A DNA stretch of 64,000 nt from Datnioides undecimradiatus (GCA_008933995.1 WARS01000012.1:2046001-2110000); one strand, 5' to 3'. Shown: positions 1 to 14,456, numbered from the stretch's first letter. Program-made: numbers and translations. The notes: a model not told the origin generated them from the letters alone.

Positions 1-1917
1 ATATATATCATCTTTCATTATTGCCGGTATTTCTCGTTTCTCTAAATGGCGCCGCATCTGCCTTCTTTTCCATTTGATTTCCTCTGGCGTTAACGCCGCG
101 TTTCTCATGTGCAGATGTGCAGATGGATATCAAACTGTGACAAAGGTATATCAATATAATGGATTGTTCACAGGTGTAATCTTAGCATCTCTTTTTTTTA
201 TTGTGCACATCACTTTAAGCTTTGCACAAACATTGAGGTACTACAACTTCAAATATTAGCTTTGGAGTGCAGAGATAATAAGTTTGATGATGTAATGTTG
301 ATATATAATTAAAAATCCCCCTGCAAGTATGAACCAAGAGCTCATTAGATACAATAAAGCAGTGTCAATGAGCAGCCTCAAACAGTTACTGGCAGAACAG
401 ATTCCTCTGGTAACCTTATTATTTATTTCTAAATCACTTTTTATGACAGGAAGAGACAGGTTGCATCATGAGAGATCCAATGGTAATCCAATTCAAATGA
501 AGTTCAGGGCATCAAGCCTTTTTCTGCGAGTTGTGATTTATTGTTTTCAAAAACTCATTCCATGCTCATCTCTCTGTGTACATGCAGCACCTTTTGTTTA
601 CCGCCGCTATCATGTCTCTGTCAATCACGCCGGAGCCATGTTACTCTCAGAAAACACAATAAGCTGCGAAGACAGCGAGAGCGTCAGCGAGAGAGACTAA
701 ACATTTCTCTTCTTTCATCTGTTTTCTGTCTCCATCCATAGCTCTCGGCATCACAGTAATTGCTGCCAGCAGGTAACACATTCAATTAAGCACCTTATTC
801 TTGGATACAAGCAAAACAAGTTTATTTCTTGATAGCTGCACATAGAATTTGATGCATTTGAATATTCTGAAAGGAAACATCCTGCGTGTTTTTCAAACCG
901 ACATAAGAGCATTCAAACAAAATTCAATCCAAGACCCCCCCCCCCCCCTTTTTCTTTTTAAAAGCACAGGAGCCGTGCACTGCTTTAACAGTCAAGAGAA
1001 GCAATTAAAAGCTGGCAGAGGGTTAACTTACACCCAGTGGAGCAAAATCGATGAGCGGCATCCTGCTTGAACTAATCACAGTACTGAGGGTGAAGCCAGC
1101 CAGCAGACATGAAAAGTACAGGAAGCAATGACAGGGCTAATGGTTTGGAAAATGCTGCTGATGAATGAGGAGAAAAGGTTGTGACTCTGTCTTTACCCTC
1201 TCTTATTTACCTTGCTTCTGGGCACCATAATAACTTGAGACTGATATGAAACCTTTTTTTTTTGTATAACATGGCTTGAAGGATGGTTGGTTGGATAGAT
1301 GGGTTTACATGCCCCTTTGAATGTCATATACTTCTACTTTATACTCATATTCATCACTACCAATGAAAGACCGACTAGCCTTCACCAGGTAATTCTCAAG
1401 CAAACTGGCGGTTGCTTCTGCAGACATTAAGCCCAATGTCATTTAGACAGAATGGTTCCATACCATTTTCTTTAATCTCTTCTGTGTAAATTACTACTTA
1501 CAGCCTGTGAATTACTTTTTTTTTTTCCCTCACTCACCCCACGACTAGCGTCAGCTATCATTTTGGGAGCAACGAGCAAGCTAATGAAACCTCTCAGCAT
1601 TAACAAATAGGACCACTGAAGAATGTTCTATTTGCAGGTCATTGTTTGATCTATAAAAGAAAGGGAAAAAAAGAGATGAAGGCCCGGGAAAGAAAAAAGT
1701 CTTTTCGTTTCCTATTGAAGACAGCACTCTTGGCAAAAGAGTAAACAATGCAGCGCCGCATACAGCTTGGAGACTTCATGGAGCCATCGCCATGGCAACC
1801 CCATTTTCTAGTCATATCTTTAATGAAAAGGTAATGAGAGAAACATAACAGTCCCAACTTCATTACCGGAGTAAGATTCAGCAATAAAAACGAAATCAGA
1901 GTGTCTGTCATTTGAAG

Positions 1918-1947
1918 CAGCAGCAGCAGCAGCAGCATCAGCAGCAG
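1918..1947. repeat. CAG trinucleotide tract
   Basis: About ten CAG units, interrupted once by CAT, in non-coding sequence. A frame through it reads poly-Gln, but it has no splice context or homology, so it is treated as a simple repeat. Confidence 0.8.
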
Positions 1948-4900
1948 GTCTGCTGCGTACAACACTTATTAAGAAAACAGACCTCGGTCACTGACCACAA
2001 GGGGATATATGCATATGTCTGGTCAGCTGATGATCAGGTGACGCAATTAAGAGTTCATTTATTTTTCTTATATTCTGCATTTTGGATTTTGTTCCAAACA
2101 CACAGTGCTCTTTGTACTGTGCTACAAGAAAAAGTGTTAAAAACAATAGCAGAGGTGAAAGTTGAAAGGCGAAACAGGACTACACGTAAGACTATACTTC
2201 AGTGTCACTCTGTGGCACTCTTACCTTAGGCTATTTGCCCTGTTGTCTGCTGGAAAGTATCCAATGTTTTATTCCAACTGTATACTTTACAAAACAATAT
2301 GTCACTCCTTCTGTATTCCCACCGACTAATATTCTGGGCATGTAGCGGGCAGCGGAAACTAGCTGTAAACAAACAGTGATATGTTATCTTGCCACATATC
2401 TCAGTGATATATAAAAAATATATATATCCTCCTAATTTATCTATTTTAGGTTGACATGGAAAACTTGTCTGCAAAAAGCCTATTTAATCAGTCACTTACA
2501 GACAAACATTATCATTCATTTGGAGTTGTATTTCTTGCCACCTAATGAATATTGGTCCAATATTCACTCTGTATCTGGCTCATTTGCTGCTAAATGTTCC
2601 ACAGTGTTCACTAGTTAGTTGCTAACTTTTCCTGCTGTTTGCTGCTGGAGCAGGTAGCAGTGGTTTCATCAGAGCTTGTTTTCCTGAAAATAGCTCTGAC
2701 GCGCTTTGTGAAGCAGCACAATCTGCAGATAGCCGTCTGTGAGCGGGCCCTTTCACATTACACATAGTCATTTGACCCATTATTAATAGGACAACACTGA
2801 TTAGTCCAGCTTTAAGTAAATGATCTGAATACTTCTCCCAACACTGCATAAAGTGAAATGAATTAAAAAGGTGCAGTCGGTGATCAAACACACTTTAAAT
2901 CAAATAATCCAGATCACATTTCCTTCCCCACAAACACAGTGCTGGTCTTTCATCGAATGCATGGCTGCTATGCAACAGCTAAAGACCCTCATCTTCTAAG
3001 GGCGCCGTGCTTAGCCCTTGAGCTAACAGTCCCATTACATACATATCTGACAAAGAGGATATTATCCATATAAGCAGAGGGGGGAGAAAAATGAGAATTT
3101 CAAATGACCAAATTGTCTTGGATTGTCTTTGCATTTTTTACACCACACTGGGCATCGCCTCATTGCATTTCACACGAGGAAGAGGATCCTACATTCATCT
3201 TGTTTGTTTAATTGGATATGACCTCTGGAAGGGTTCGCCCTCCAGAAAATGAGATGTGGCCCCCTTTTCGAGCCCTGTAAGGTAAATATGCGTCACATTT
3301 GAATCCGCGTCTCGCTGCAGCAGTTTAGCTTGTCGTCCTCTCCTCATTATCACAGTAACCTTGTGATCTGGCCAATTTTTTTGCTGTAATGATGCATGAT
3401 ATTCTGAAAGTAATTTTAATCTAGAGCGGGGAGATCCAGCTGCCAGGTATCAAAGTAGACTTTGGCTGCCTTCAGCGGTGCACTCAAGCCACACAAAGTC
3501 CTCCACTAGCCAGCCTTTCTCACCTCCTCCCCCCACAGCCCTCAGACATTTTCCATGCATAATTAGGTAGAGTCCACAGAGAATAACAGAGATGTTTTTT
3601 TTTCTTTTTACTAAGATGATGATTTTAAAAGAAGCATAGCTTAATGTTGTATCATTGTTTTTATGAGACGCAGGCCCTGTTGGAGCTAGGCACCATGAGA
3701 GCCCACACTGAACTCTGACAAAAGATCGCCCGGATTTGGCATTTTGTCAAACAATGTTTAGATTTGTTCTCACTCTGCTGCAATTTAATCCTAACAATCT
3801 CTCTTTGAGTACAAGCAAGCGGGCTGAAAGGTTCAATGCTGTGATATCAGACGCAGTTGAATGATAAGTCATGGCCAAAATAAAAAGAATGGCAAGAATG
3901 ATGCCCTGGGCTGCATCCCAGATCTGCTATGAATACATTCAAGGATAATTGTGCCGAGTGACTGGACCACTGTGTTTACAAAGGCGCATTAACGCCAAAG
4001 CCAAGACAGTCCAGGAAGGAAGAATGTACAGCGCAGCAGAGGGGTCCGTCTGTATGAATACATTCTTTCCTCATTGTCCTCTCAGACAGGAGGATCATTA
4101 CTGGCTGGACACATGCGCTGGCAGCACCAGCCTTCATTATTATGCAGCAGTCGACACAGGTTTAACAAAGAGAAATTTGTCTAGCATTTGTTTATCTGGA
4201 AGAGCAGAGTCTGGCACAGCAATGCTGGCAGCAGCAGGCTAAGGTGGATAGACACTCAAGTAAGTTGGCGGCCGCTCACAACCCTGCAGCCCCCTCTGCC
4301 TCCAGCCCCCTCCCACCACCGTCACCCTCTTATGCTCCCCACAGGTGCACAGCTTTTTCTGCCTCGCACATCAAAGAGACGGCGGCCGAGTGAGAGAGTG
4401 AAGTGTAGGGTGGCACATAGTTTCATCTTCAATTGTATCCCGTATTCAAAAGAAGCTGTATTATTCATTTCTAGTATATTTCTTGTGATTTTTACTCATA
4501 GGTGAGGTATTTGGACTTTGAAGGCCGTGACAAAATTCAGCTAAAGATGTCTCCACTGCCTTCCCAAAGAAAAGATCCATTTAATTGTTTTAGAAAAAGC
4601 TCTTTTTTGAATTCGGGAGAGAATCATTTCTTTTGTTGTTGTTGATTAATGACCTGAACAGTCGTGGTATTCACTTCTTGTAGACGCAAGATCAATGCCA
4701 CGATCTTTTAGTGAAAGAAGTTTACAAATTACCAAAGGTAGAATAAAATATGAGACTTCACTTTCTCCTCCAAGCAGTAGGTGTGGCAGCTCCGAGTTAT
4801 TGACAGTTTTTTTCCCCTCACCACAAGCTTTGTTGCAGGAAGAGGGTGGGGCGTTTGGCTCGTCCTTGACCTTCCCGTGAACCAAATACATCAGGAGTCT

Positions 4901-6934
4901 GTTGCTGAGGAGATTAAAATCATGCAACAATGGGAGGTGGCGGGAACAAAAAGAGGCCAGGGTTTCCTAAATACACACAGGGCCGACCTAAAGCTGTCTG
5001 ACAGTTTTGTCTGCATGCAGTGGTGGTTTAATCTCACCATACATGTAAAGTGCAGAATATGCCTCCGATCAGCTTCCTGTCAGGGCAACAATGAGGGTCA
5101 GTGTTGAGTCAGACCCTTTTCTCTTCCTCTCTTGAACGATTTATGGCGACTCAGGAGGAGATAAGAGATGTGCGTGCACTGTATGTCTTTGAGGCATCAT
5201 CACAATCAACCGCGCTCTCCCATCATACATCCTAGGAGTGCTGCGAGCGCTGCACCCTTGTCTTATTACAGACAGCAGGTGCAGATGGTTAAAGGCAGGT
5301 GCTCGGTGAAAAAAAAAAGGAAAAGAAGAAGGAGGAAAAAAAGAACAAGCACCTGGTCCCTCTGTTGTAGCAGTCTGGGGCTGCTCTCACTATGATTAGC
5401 TTTGTTTCTCCAACAGAGCGCAGCACGGAACAAGACCTACAACTTCATTAGGGTGGAGCACAGCACCCCTTCTTTTGCTTTTGTCCTACACTTGACTGCA
5501 CTGCGTTAGAGGGGGACCGGGTGTCTGTGAAGATCGGCCTTTTATTAGCAGCTACGGCTCTGTCACCGGAGTGGCGCCCCTCTGCAAGAAAAGAGCTATA
5601 ATCTGATGCATGTTAGATCTACCGAGTCACCATGAGCAAGCACAGAAAAAGCACTCGCCTGATTTCACAAAGACTTATGTAGGAATTGAGAGAAGGGCCC
5701 CCAGAGCTGACCTGACAAGCAGCCATAAGCTCACTCCTACAAGAGTTTGGCTGGGATTCAGGGCGGCATTCTGACCCCCTCACAACTTTGTTGTTCGGCG
5801 CTTGAATGTGCAGGTAGTCAGTCTGAGAGCTCAGCCTGGACGAACCGCGGATAATCACCAACCCCTGCTTGCAGCGCTCCATTTTCAGGATGCTGTGGTG
5901 TATCTTCAAGGACGAGCAGAGGAAATGAGTGCTAATAGTGTGTTTGTATTGTCAGTGCTCGTAGGCCCACAGATTTGCTTTATTCATGGCCTCACTTCAT
6001 CTGCCAGCCAACCATTGAATAATTGAAGGAATTATCAGGCTAGGGGATCCAAAGCCCCTCAGAAATGTGTCATGCCCCTGAGCAAAGCCGGCAGAAAAGA
6101 AAAAAAAAAAAAAAAGGAGAAAGAGGGGCCTCCTAATTCAGAGCTGTGTGTGCGTACAGCCGCACAACCCAGTAATGTTCCTCCTACATACAAAGACGCA
6201 CACACAAAGTTAAAACACAGAGGTTGATGATGCCACAAATGGCAAGCTTTGACTGGCAGAATATCAATAGCTCATAACAGCAGGAGCCCATGCATGTCAG
6301 ATAAATTTATGATTCTCTCCAAATGCTGCTCTCCTCTTTTCCTCTGCATCAGAATGGGTGTTTTTGGAGTAGCTAGATTTCACCATGCAGTTTGGCTAGT
6401 GTCCCTCATACAAAGAATGTGACTGACGCAACATTAATCTCCAAACAAAGAGACTGGCACAACTACTCCGCACAATTTCAGGGCTATGAGGTGGCAACGT
6501 CAGTCTCGATTTCTCACTGCTCCTTCACGAGCTGTTCCACTTTCTCCGAATTCTCATTTAGATCAAACAAAACACTCCAGAAAGGAGGTGAAACGGTACC
6601 GTTTAAATCCGTGACACACATGCACACAGGGGACCTCCTTCTCATTTTCTAAACAGAGAGTCATGGCAAGAACTTTTAAATTTGTCATAATAAGGTGTGA
6701 CCTACATGGGAGGGAGCCAAAGCCCAAACTCCAGCTCCTAGCAAGATTCCTGCCTATTGAGTATTCCGAAATGTAATGCATGAACATTAAGGAGGAGAAG
6801 AGCTTCTCCTCTAAAGACATAATTCTCTCACGGTTTGACACGTAGCACTTCCTGGAGCATAGGTTAGAGTACATGCCACATCCTTCAAGGTGAAAGGCAT
6901 GCAATATTTATTTAACTGATGCACTGTTTGGTAC

Positions 6935-6938
<4 letters not shown>

Positions 6939-6968
<30 letters not shown>
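6939..6968. repeat. Poly-A homopolymer of 30 bases
   Basis: An uninterrupted run of 30 A on the plus strand. It could be a retroposon tail or slippage; no target duplication or element body was recognised beside it. Confidence 0.8.
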
Positions 6969-6971
<3 letters not shown>

Positions 6972-8909
6972 ACGAGACCAACACCAGCCAGAGGTTGTAA
7001 CATAATATAATCTCTCTGACACTGACATATGAAAAACATTCCTTAGCTGACATTCATGAATAATGGCAGCTGTTTGGAGGAGAACTCCAAGGTCTATTTT
7101 CAAATAGGTCTCAGCTGCGGCGCTGCAAAACAACTATCCTGCTGTTTGTGTTGAGCGGAGGGATGTCTGGAGATGCATCTTTCATGAACACGGGATGCCG
7201 TAACATGTACTGTTATGTTTAAGAAAAGCACATATACACTACAGGAGATGAGGAAGATTTCCTTTGAATGTGGATTCAACTACAGGCACAGACAAATAAA
7301 GACACCTCGCGTTGCAGCACAGTTTCGTCAGGTATCACAGGATGCGTTGCGTATTTTGTATTCCAGTGCAAACATATCAAAATTTTGCAAGGCTCCCCCA
7401 GAATAGAGTCTCGGGGTGAGAGAAGCAGTCATTCGCTGTGTCCAGTCAGTGAGAGTGTGAAGCCTATTCTCTGTGAGGGCTGGGGGCCTTGTTAAGGGTG
7501 GCAAGCATGGGGAGAGCTCCAGCAGGCAGTTCAGAGAGAGCTGAAACCCCTCATAAGACCAAGTGAGGACAACATACCAGTCCCTTTCCACATGATTGTA
7601 GAGCATACGGTTGTTATTTTTGTAGTTTTGGCCATCATTTATTTAATTGATTGCTATATGGTAACTACTGATATCTGGCGACATCCTGATGACGGAGAAC
7701 GATGAGGCAAGAGACATGCTAGTCACGTGGACTGAATAAACGCCTTTTTCTGCAGCAGACATTTTGACTTGTTACAGTCAGAAAAGCTCAGGTGTTACTA
7801 ACGACACGGCTCCACTCTTTTCAAAGTGCCCAGCTAAACCACGACAGTGTGAAACCGGGACCCTGATGGTGCGGCAGATAAACGGAATAAATGGAGTGGA
7901 ACGAAAAACAAAAAAATGTAGTTTGTAACAACATAATTTATCTGAGCCTCCCAAAACTAACATACATCTGTTATCTAAACAACCATGTCTTGGGTCTGGA
8001 ATCTGGGTTGTCATGGTTACAATAATAGCCGTATAGTTTTTAGGTCAGTGGACAAGTGGTCAAGGATAAAAGAATCTAAGGTTGCTCGTTGACAGAAAGT
8101 CCGTGTCGTCTTTTATTTTGTTTCTCCAAAATACCACCCCACTTCCTGATTTTACTGAAAAGAGTCATGATCACTACGCCCGCTGGAGGGCGGCGGCACG
8201 CGAATGTTAACCAAACGTTAACGAATCTGTTGTTTTTCTCTCTCATTCAGCCAGGTTATCCAGTGTCGGCTGTAACTCCTCAGCACGCAGGAAAAGTGTA
8301 GTAAGTCTGTAAACCAGAGCAAGAGGCGGTTTATGAAATACTTTTAACATTTGCCTAAACTTTCTCCTCACAGTAAGATTGGCCTGAGGGTGTGTTTAAA
8401 ACCTTTATGATCATCAGAGCGTTCCTGATGGCGGCCTTTTTTTGTTTAAACCAAGGTCGCTGTGTTCCCAGACCTCAGCGCTCGCTGCGCTCAATGTTAT
8501 TATTACGATACTATAAAATCAAAACTGGAGTGGTTATAAACCAGAATTATGCTTAAAGTCTAGACTGGGGGACTGCTAGTAAAGCTTTGTTGCATGGGCT
8601 GAGGTTGAGTGCAGAAACACACTCAAAATTGCGCTCAGATCTGTTCTGTAAGCCAGTTCAAAGAAGCTAAAATAGGGGTTGCAATGTTCAAAGAAAATAG
8701 CTCTGCACTGCAGCAATCAACTGTACTACTATTCATATACATTCTTATTATTTTTGTTAATGTGTTAAAGAGTAAAATGTTGTTTTTGTCCATTTTTAAG
8801 CAAACTGAATTAAGCAAAATTCATACAATCCACACACAGAATCCTACAAAACACCTATAGCACAAAAAAAATGTCCTCCAGACTAAAATTTTAGCTGAAA
8901 GTGAAACCT

Positions 8910-8911
<2 letters not shown>

Positions 8912-8946
<35 letters not shown>
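8912..8946. repeat. (AC)n microsatellite
   Basis: About 17 perfect AC units in non-coding DNA, followed by a purine-rich stretch at about 9055-9240 with a GGT tract. Confidence 0.95.
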
Positions 8947-8948
<2 letters not shown>

Positions 8949-9560
8949 CATGTAAACACAAAGTGTGACACCCTCCCCCCCCAGTTAAGTAAGAGACTGT
9001 TCATACCCAACCATCAACCCCCCTTCTGAGTTAAACCCCATCTGTCCCTCTGGTAGAAAGGGAAAAGAGAGGGAGGGTGCTGGAGAGAGAGGGCCGGGGG
9101 TGCTGAGGTGAGGGGAGACAGCCATAAGAGAGAGATGGAGGTGCAGAAGGTGGAGGGGACAGGGAGAAGAGATGATGGTGGTGGTGGTGGTGCGTGAGAA
9201 GAAGGACAGTCAGAAGCAAGGAGGGAGGAGGAGGAGGAGAGACATAACCCCGACACTCAGCCACTTGACGAATTCCTTGTTTGGTGCTCGTGAATGTACA
9301 AGTAGTCTCATACGCAGGTGTGTCTCTGTGACTCAGAGGGGAATAAAAGGGCTCATCAGATGCAGACAATTATGTTGACAGGTGGTAACAGCACCATGCC
9401 TTATTCTGCGCGAGTGTGTAAAGTTGGGGCTTGTGATCATTGCAAAACCAGACAATTAAAAGTAAATTTAAAAAAAGGACTGCCGCCGCCGCCGTACAGA
9501 TGAATCAAAAGGCTCGTGGTGACAGCAGCACTCCAGGACTTTGACGCTCAGACTAATTAA

Positions 9561-10031
9561 AAGACTGGTTCACCCAAATTATAAAACAAAAAAACACATT
9601 TTCTCACTTGCCTTTCTGGCCTTGCAGAAAGTTTGACGTTTTTGTTTTTTTTTCTTCTTGCTCAGATTTTGAGATACATGTGATTTCTGTTGGCACCTGA
9701 ATGCAGTGGAGGTGAGAGGTATTTCACTGTCTGTCTCACTGAAAGCCAGTCAATATAGCACTGACGCAGTACTGTGTTTGTTTGACCCAGTTTACCAATG
9801 GGTAAAAGACCATCCAAAAGAAGGGAAGAAAACAGTGGCACAAAACTCCAATTTAACTCAGTTGTGTTGGTGCTGTATTTACCCAACACAACTGGATACT
9901 CCACACTGTCACTGTGTCAGTGAAAGTACATTATGGTAGAGAAGTAGTCCCTTTGAAACGGTCTGTGTGACTAGATACCATTACAAGAAAGTGAGAAACT
10001 GGCTTTTTAGCGATTTGGGTGAACCGACCCT
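9561..10031. mobile_element. 471-bp MITE with long inverted ends and TTAA flanks
   Basis: The left end reads AAGACTGGTTCACCC and the right end, reverse complemented, reads AGGGTCGGTTCACCC. The similarity continues about 50 bp inward, both arms sharing a TTTCTCACTT block. TTAA lies directly outside each end (9557-9560 and 10032-10035). TTAA target duplication is typical of piggyBac-type transposition, so a non-autonomous piggyBac-like element is inferred. No transposase frame is present, so movement would have depended on an enzyme supplied elsewhere. Confidence 0.7.
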
Positions 10032-10035
10032 TTAA

Positions 10036-12830
10036 AAATGTCACGTAAACAAAACCTGTAAGAAACCTGAGGATGGCTGAGGCATCAGATGACACAATCA
10101 TCCGCCGGTCCAATGTCCAGGCTCACTTTCATTTTTCCTTCTCCTTTGACAAAGCCTGCCATGGCACGTACGCTTCCTGTCACTTTCCCAGGCTCGAAAT
10201 GGAGGTGGTGGCCGGGCAGTCACTTCTGTGTGGCCATGCGTGGGACAGCCTCGTCCCTCCCCCCTTGACCCGCAGCTGCCACTCAGACTGACATCACCAT
10301 AAAGCCCCTTGTTTTGTCTCCAGAAGTCCTCCTTAGTCAAAGGTCAAGGTTCAGTTTGCGGCGGGTGGGAGAAATTCCTCTGCCACATATGGAGGCGAAT
10401 TACTGGCCTGGCTGCGTTTATTGGGCGGACTGCTTGTGGCATGGCAAACATATCCTCTTCCACACCCACTCTGTTTGTTTATCAGGTATTTAGTCAATAC
10501 CTAAATGCTGCATTATGCATGAGGCTACACAACGCTTAATTACACTTGCATGATTTGGATTCCTCATTCAAATTAGTCTGTGTGATACATGGACAATTCT
10601 CAAGAGAAGACATGTAATTACTGTACTATTTCCATTTGGCATAGTGACTCCTGCTTACATGTGTAGCCAAGGAGGGATATAAAGTCAAAGCTACTTGTTC
10701 TGTCGTTTAAAAAACTGCTTTTACTGCAGACTTACACTGTTTTCCGTCACACAAAAAGGAGTTTCTTCCTCTTCACGGTATAATGACGGCATGAAAGCTC
10801 GGGTTTGTGAATTCTAAATCCTATTTACCTCTCCTCAACATTAAAGATCCGTAGTGAGGAGCACTTTGCTCCAAATTATTTGATGATAAAAGCTTTTGAA
10901 ATATTGATTTGAATGTGAAATTGAGAGGCAGTTGTGAAGGCATCAGTCAGTGTTTTTCTCTTTTAATCCAAACTTCACTATCTCTCAGGGCAAGTAGAGG
11001 AGCAGAAATGGAGGAAGGGGGAGAGGCTTGTGGGGGAACATCTGTGCGTGTGTGATTCTTGTGAGTGCACGTGTGTCTGCATTTGTGCAAGTATAAGTGT
11101 ACTTCGTGAGTGTGTGTGCGCTGTGTGTATTTTCCGTGTGTCTCTCGCTGACTGAGGTGAGAGACTGCTTGATTTTTGAACCACTGTAAACAAGCCAGAG
11201 CCTTGTTAACGATGCCACTCAGAGTTAATGCGCAAAACAACTTTCAACTCAAAATCCGCTTTTCAGGAAAGTCTGAATTCCACGCTTATTACTGCAGAAT
11301 AAAATGCTGATCCGCACTCTGCCTCAGTGTGGCGGTGGAATCTTTGGCAGCAACTACAAATTCCCTTTCAAACATAGTGAAACATAGTGCTTGTATACCC
11401 AGGTAAATGTTTTTCCATAACCTGTCATTTCAGGGGGAAAAGGAAATGCATGCACACGCACACACATATACACAAATAACAGCATTTCTGTAGAAGGCAT
11501 CTGACAACAGGTGACACATCCGGTGTATGGAAAGAATCCTTTCCTTTCTTATTCCATGCTTAAAATACACCTGGCATATGTGTAAACACACTGAAATTCA
11601 ACATCCATTGCAAATATATCCACAATTAAAACCAGAAAACTATAGATTAACAAGCGTTGGCCCATCATGCATTTCCCATATTACAATTTTGTTGCGTTTC
11701 AGACCAAAAAGCCTCATCAAAATGTCAGATACATTTGTGGGTTAAATAAAAATGCTAAATAAGCCTGTAAACATGTGGGGGGGGGGGATCAATACGCTGA
11801 AAAATGAGACCGCCAGTCATGGGTCCATACAGCAGGCCTGGGAATGATTCAAACTGCTTGTATGTGTTGAGGTTGCCCTCTACTGGCCCGTGTTTCTGCT
11901 GCCCGAGAGATGAGCTTACCTGCTTGGGGGCACAATATTCTGCTCCTGCATTTACATTTTAATACAGCGGTTACACCAGACTTCACAGTAGGCATCGGTG
12001 CTAATCTATGGCCTGTCAAAGTGTTTATGGATATGTAAGTACTCGGACGGTTTTCAAATGGAATGAGAAGGCATGAATTTTTATACAGTCACCAACCCTG
12101 AAGATATCGTCTTCTTCCTATTGTTTTGTTTTTTTATTGTTATGGATGTTTTGATACCATGCTTCTCTACATGAAGGTCATCGTAGGGAGTACAACTCAG
12201 CCTTTTAAAACAGAATTAGAGAAAATAACATATTTAAGTCTTTATAAGCTAGCTTTAAAATGCTATTAAAGGAAGAATGATCTAATAAAAATATCCTTTT
12301 TCATTATAGGAAGAGTGGCATCCGATGTTAGGGATGATTTGGAGGGTGTTTGAGAGCAAAATGTGGGGATATCGCTTCTTTTTGTTAAACCTTGTAAAAC
12401 ACTCCTGTTCCGTCTCCTACTGTTGGTCAAACACATCATCATGAAACATGATTTTATGTACATGCTGCACATTTTGTTATTTCTTTTGCGTCAGATATGA
12501 ATTCATTAAAGTTTGAGAAATGTCAAAATGCTTCCATCTACTCCTTTAATGTCGAGACGCTATAAAAATTAAAATAAATGGATGCGAGTTTCAGCTGGTG
12601 GGTCATAATGTGTGAGAGGTGAGGAAATATCAGGACAGACTGGAGTGGGGCAGGGAAATGGGATGCAGGAAGCTGATCCACCCTCTCCATGGCTCCTGAT
12701 CAATACTCCTGAAGTAATGGAATTGTTTATTCCTTTTCCCAGTGAGGTTACCGCCTCACTGTTCCTACAAGGGCAGACAATGGACCGATTATGCATGACA
12801 TTTGTTACACAGTGCTCTGTCGATATCATG
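10036..12830. other. Non-coding stretch, nothing recognised
   Basis: No coding exon, RNA gene or complete repeat recognised. It holds a GT-rich patch near 11045-11130 and a nine-base G-run near 11779. Frames here are short and lack family resemblance. Confidence 0.55.
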
Positions 12831-13232
12831 CAGGGGGTGGAGAGTAACTAAGTAGATTTACTCAAGTAATGTAAAACTTTGAGGCACTTGTACTTCACTT
12901 CATTTTGTCTCTGTTACATGTTACATTGTACTTGCAATGTGCAAGCTACTCGGCAGTAAGTTGTTTAGATTAGTTCAACGTCAAACATCTACACCAGTAA
13001 AGTGCAACATACACATTAATGAAGCGGTAATATTTATCCCAAATCATGACAGGGATCATTTTATTACTCAAAGAGTACTTTTACTTTGGATACGTTAAGT
13101 GCATTTTACTGATTACAGGAAGTGTTTTCACTTACGTATACGTTTTGAGTGCAATACTTCTACCTGAAATGGGCTGAAATGTGGTTTGCACTTTTATTTA
13201 AGTTATGGATCTTAAGAGTTCTTCCTCCACTG
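12831..13232. mobile_element. MITE-like element with CAGTGG-type inverted ends
   Basis: It opens with CAGGGGGTGGAGAGTAACTA and closes with TTCTTCCTCCACTG, whose reverse complement CAGTGGAGGAAGAA mirrors the opening. The interior has the 'TTTACTCAAGTAA', 'GGCACTTGTACTTCACTT' and 'GAGTACTTTTACTTTGGATAC' wording I recognise from a very abundant non-autonomous repeat of teleost genomes. No open frame of note. Partial relatives lie near 34611, 45170 and possibly 19123 and 36549. Confidence 0.65.
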
Positions 13233-14456
13233 ATTTAATGACATGAAGTGTAATTTCTCAAGTCGAGCGTGAAACGATTCAACATCCTTCCCACGAGATG
13301 TGACTCACAAAAAAAAAAAAAAAAAGCGCTATCATTTCTATGGCTTGGGAAATCTGAATTGTTTACGGTGTAAATGTTCTTTCTATGAACATATTAGAAG
13401 AGATAAAATATCCTTCAACTAGCTATTAATTCAAGGCTAGAGATCGATGACAACGAGGATATCCTTGAAAGGCTCTCAGATGAGAATCTTGAAGTTACAT
13501 TTAAATGCAACACGCTGCTATATCGCTACGCAGCGATTTGTTGAGCTAAGCCCATGGCACACACAAAGGCATTTTACTGAATGACACTCAGTTGAAATGA
13601 TAAAATGATTTATTCCTATGTTTTCCCATAATGCCCTGGGACAGAAAATGAGGCAACAGCACTGCAAGTTATTTTCACGTCTTGGCAGAGTTTGGGAGAT
13701 TTTTGTTATACGAATGTGCTGCAGGAGTTTTATCCCATTCATCTGTTTCTGAAGTGCCTCCCATGTGGATTCCTGTGCCATGACACAGGTTTTTGTATCT
13801 CTCTGGGGCTGCTAGAGCTCAGGCTCCATCGGCATGACTGATCTCATTTATCCTAGTCGCATCCAAAGAGGCCCGCAGTGTAGGGAAAGGGAGCTTCAAT
13901 AGCAGCACTGTTAGTACAAAAGCGCAGATCATTGAGCTGTGCAGTATATGGCAGCCGGGGACTCGCATGTGTGAATAACAGTTTGTATTTATGATTTCTC
14001 TGTATGGGGAACTCCAGGGTGCAGGGGATGTGTGGCGCTTCATGATGGGATAAACAAACAGATCACAAGCCTCCTCTGCACTGCATTGTCTTATGTGGAG
14101 GATTCAATATTAGTCTATCAATAATTCCTGCTGAGATGTCAACAACACAGCAATGCACTGCAGCAACAAACATATGGCAAATGGCAAACAAATGTGACTT
14201 AATAGTGAATTGATGGTGCCTATTAGTTCTCTTGGAGGGATAATAAGCATGGTTAACATTATGGAGAGTGGTTGGTTGGTTTGAGCTTCAAAACGTGACA
14301 CTGAAATACTAAAATTTGCTTCTTACCTGACATTTTAATTGTTGAACAGCTCATCTGTCTTCCTCACTCATGTCCAGCGTTGCCAGACCTGCGGGTTTTC
14401 TTGCGTGATTTGGCTGCTCCTGAATGTCATATTATGCCCAAACAGAGAACAGTTAA
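13233..14456. other. Non-coding stretch, nothing recognised
   Basis: Apart from an A-run near 13309-13325 there is no recognisable gene or repeat. Frames are short and patternless. Confidence 0.5.

Larger units (their letters stand above)
1..8911. other. Gene-poor left flank, no coding exon recognised
   Basis: I find no open reading frame here with a recognisable protein family, plausible splice frame or codon pattern; the longest frames are about 120 codons and look random. The stretch holds homopolymer runs (C-run near 936, A-runs near 6098 and 6939) and a CAG tract near 1918. In human the next gene beyond MMP21 on this side is EDRF1, and no EDRF1-like exon is seen. Parts could be conserved enhancers, but that cannot be judged without aligning other fish. 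Confidence 0.6.
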
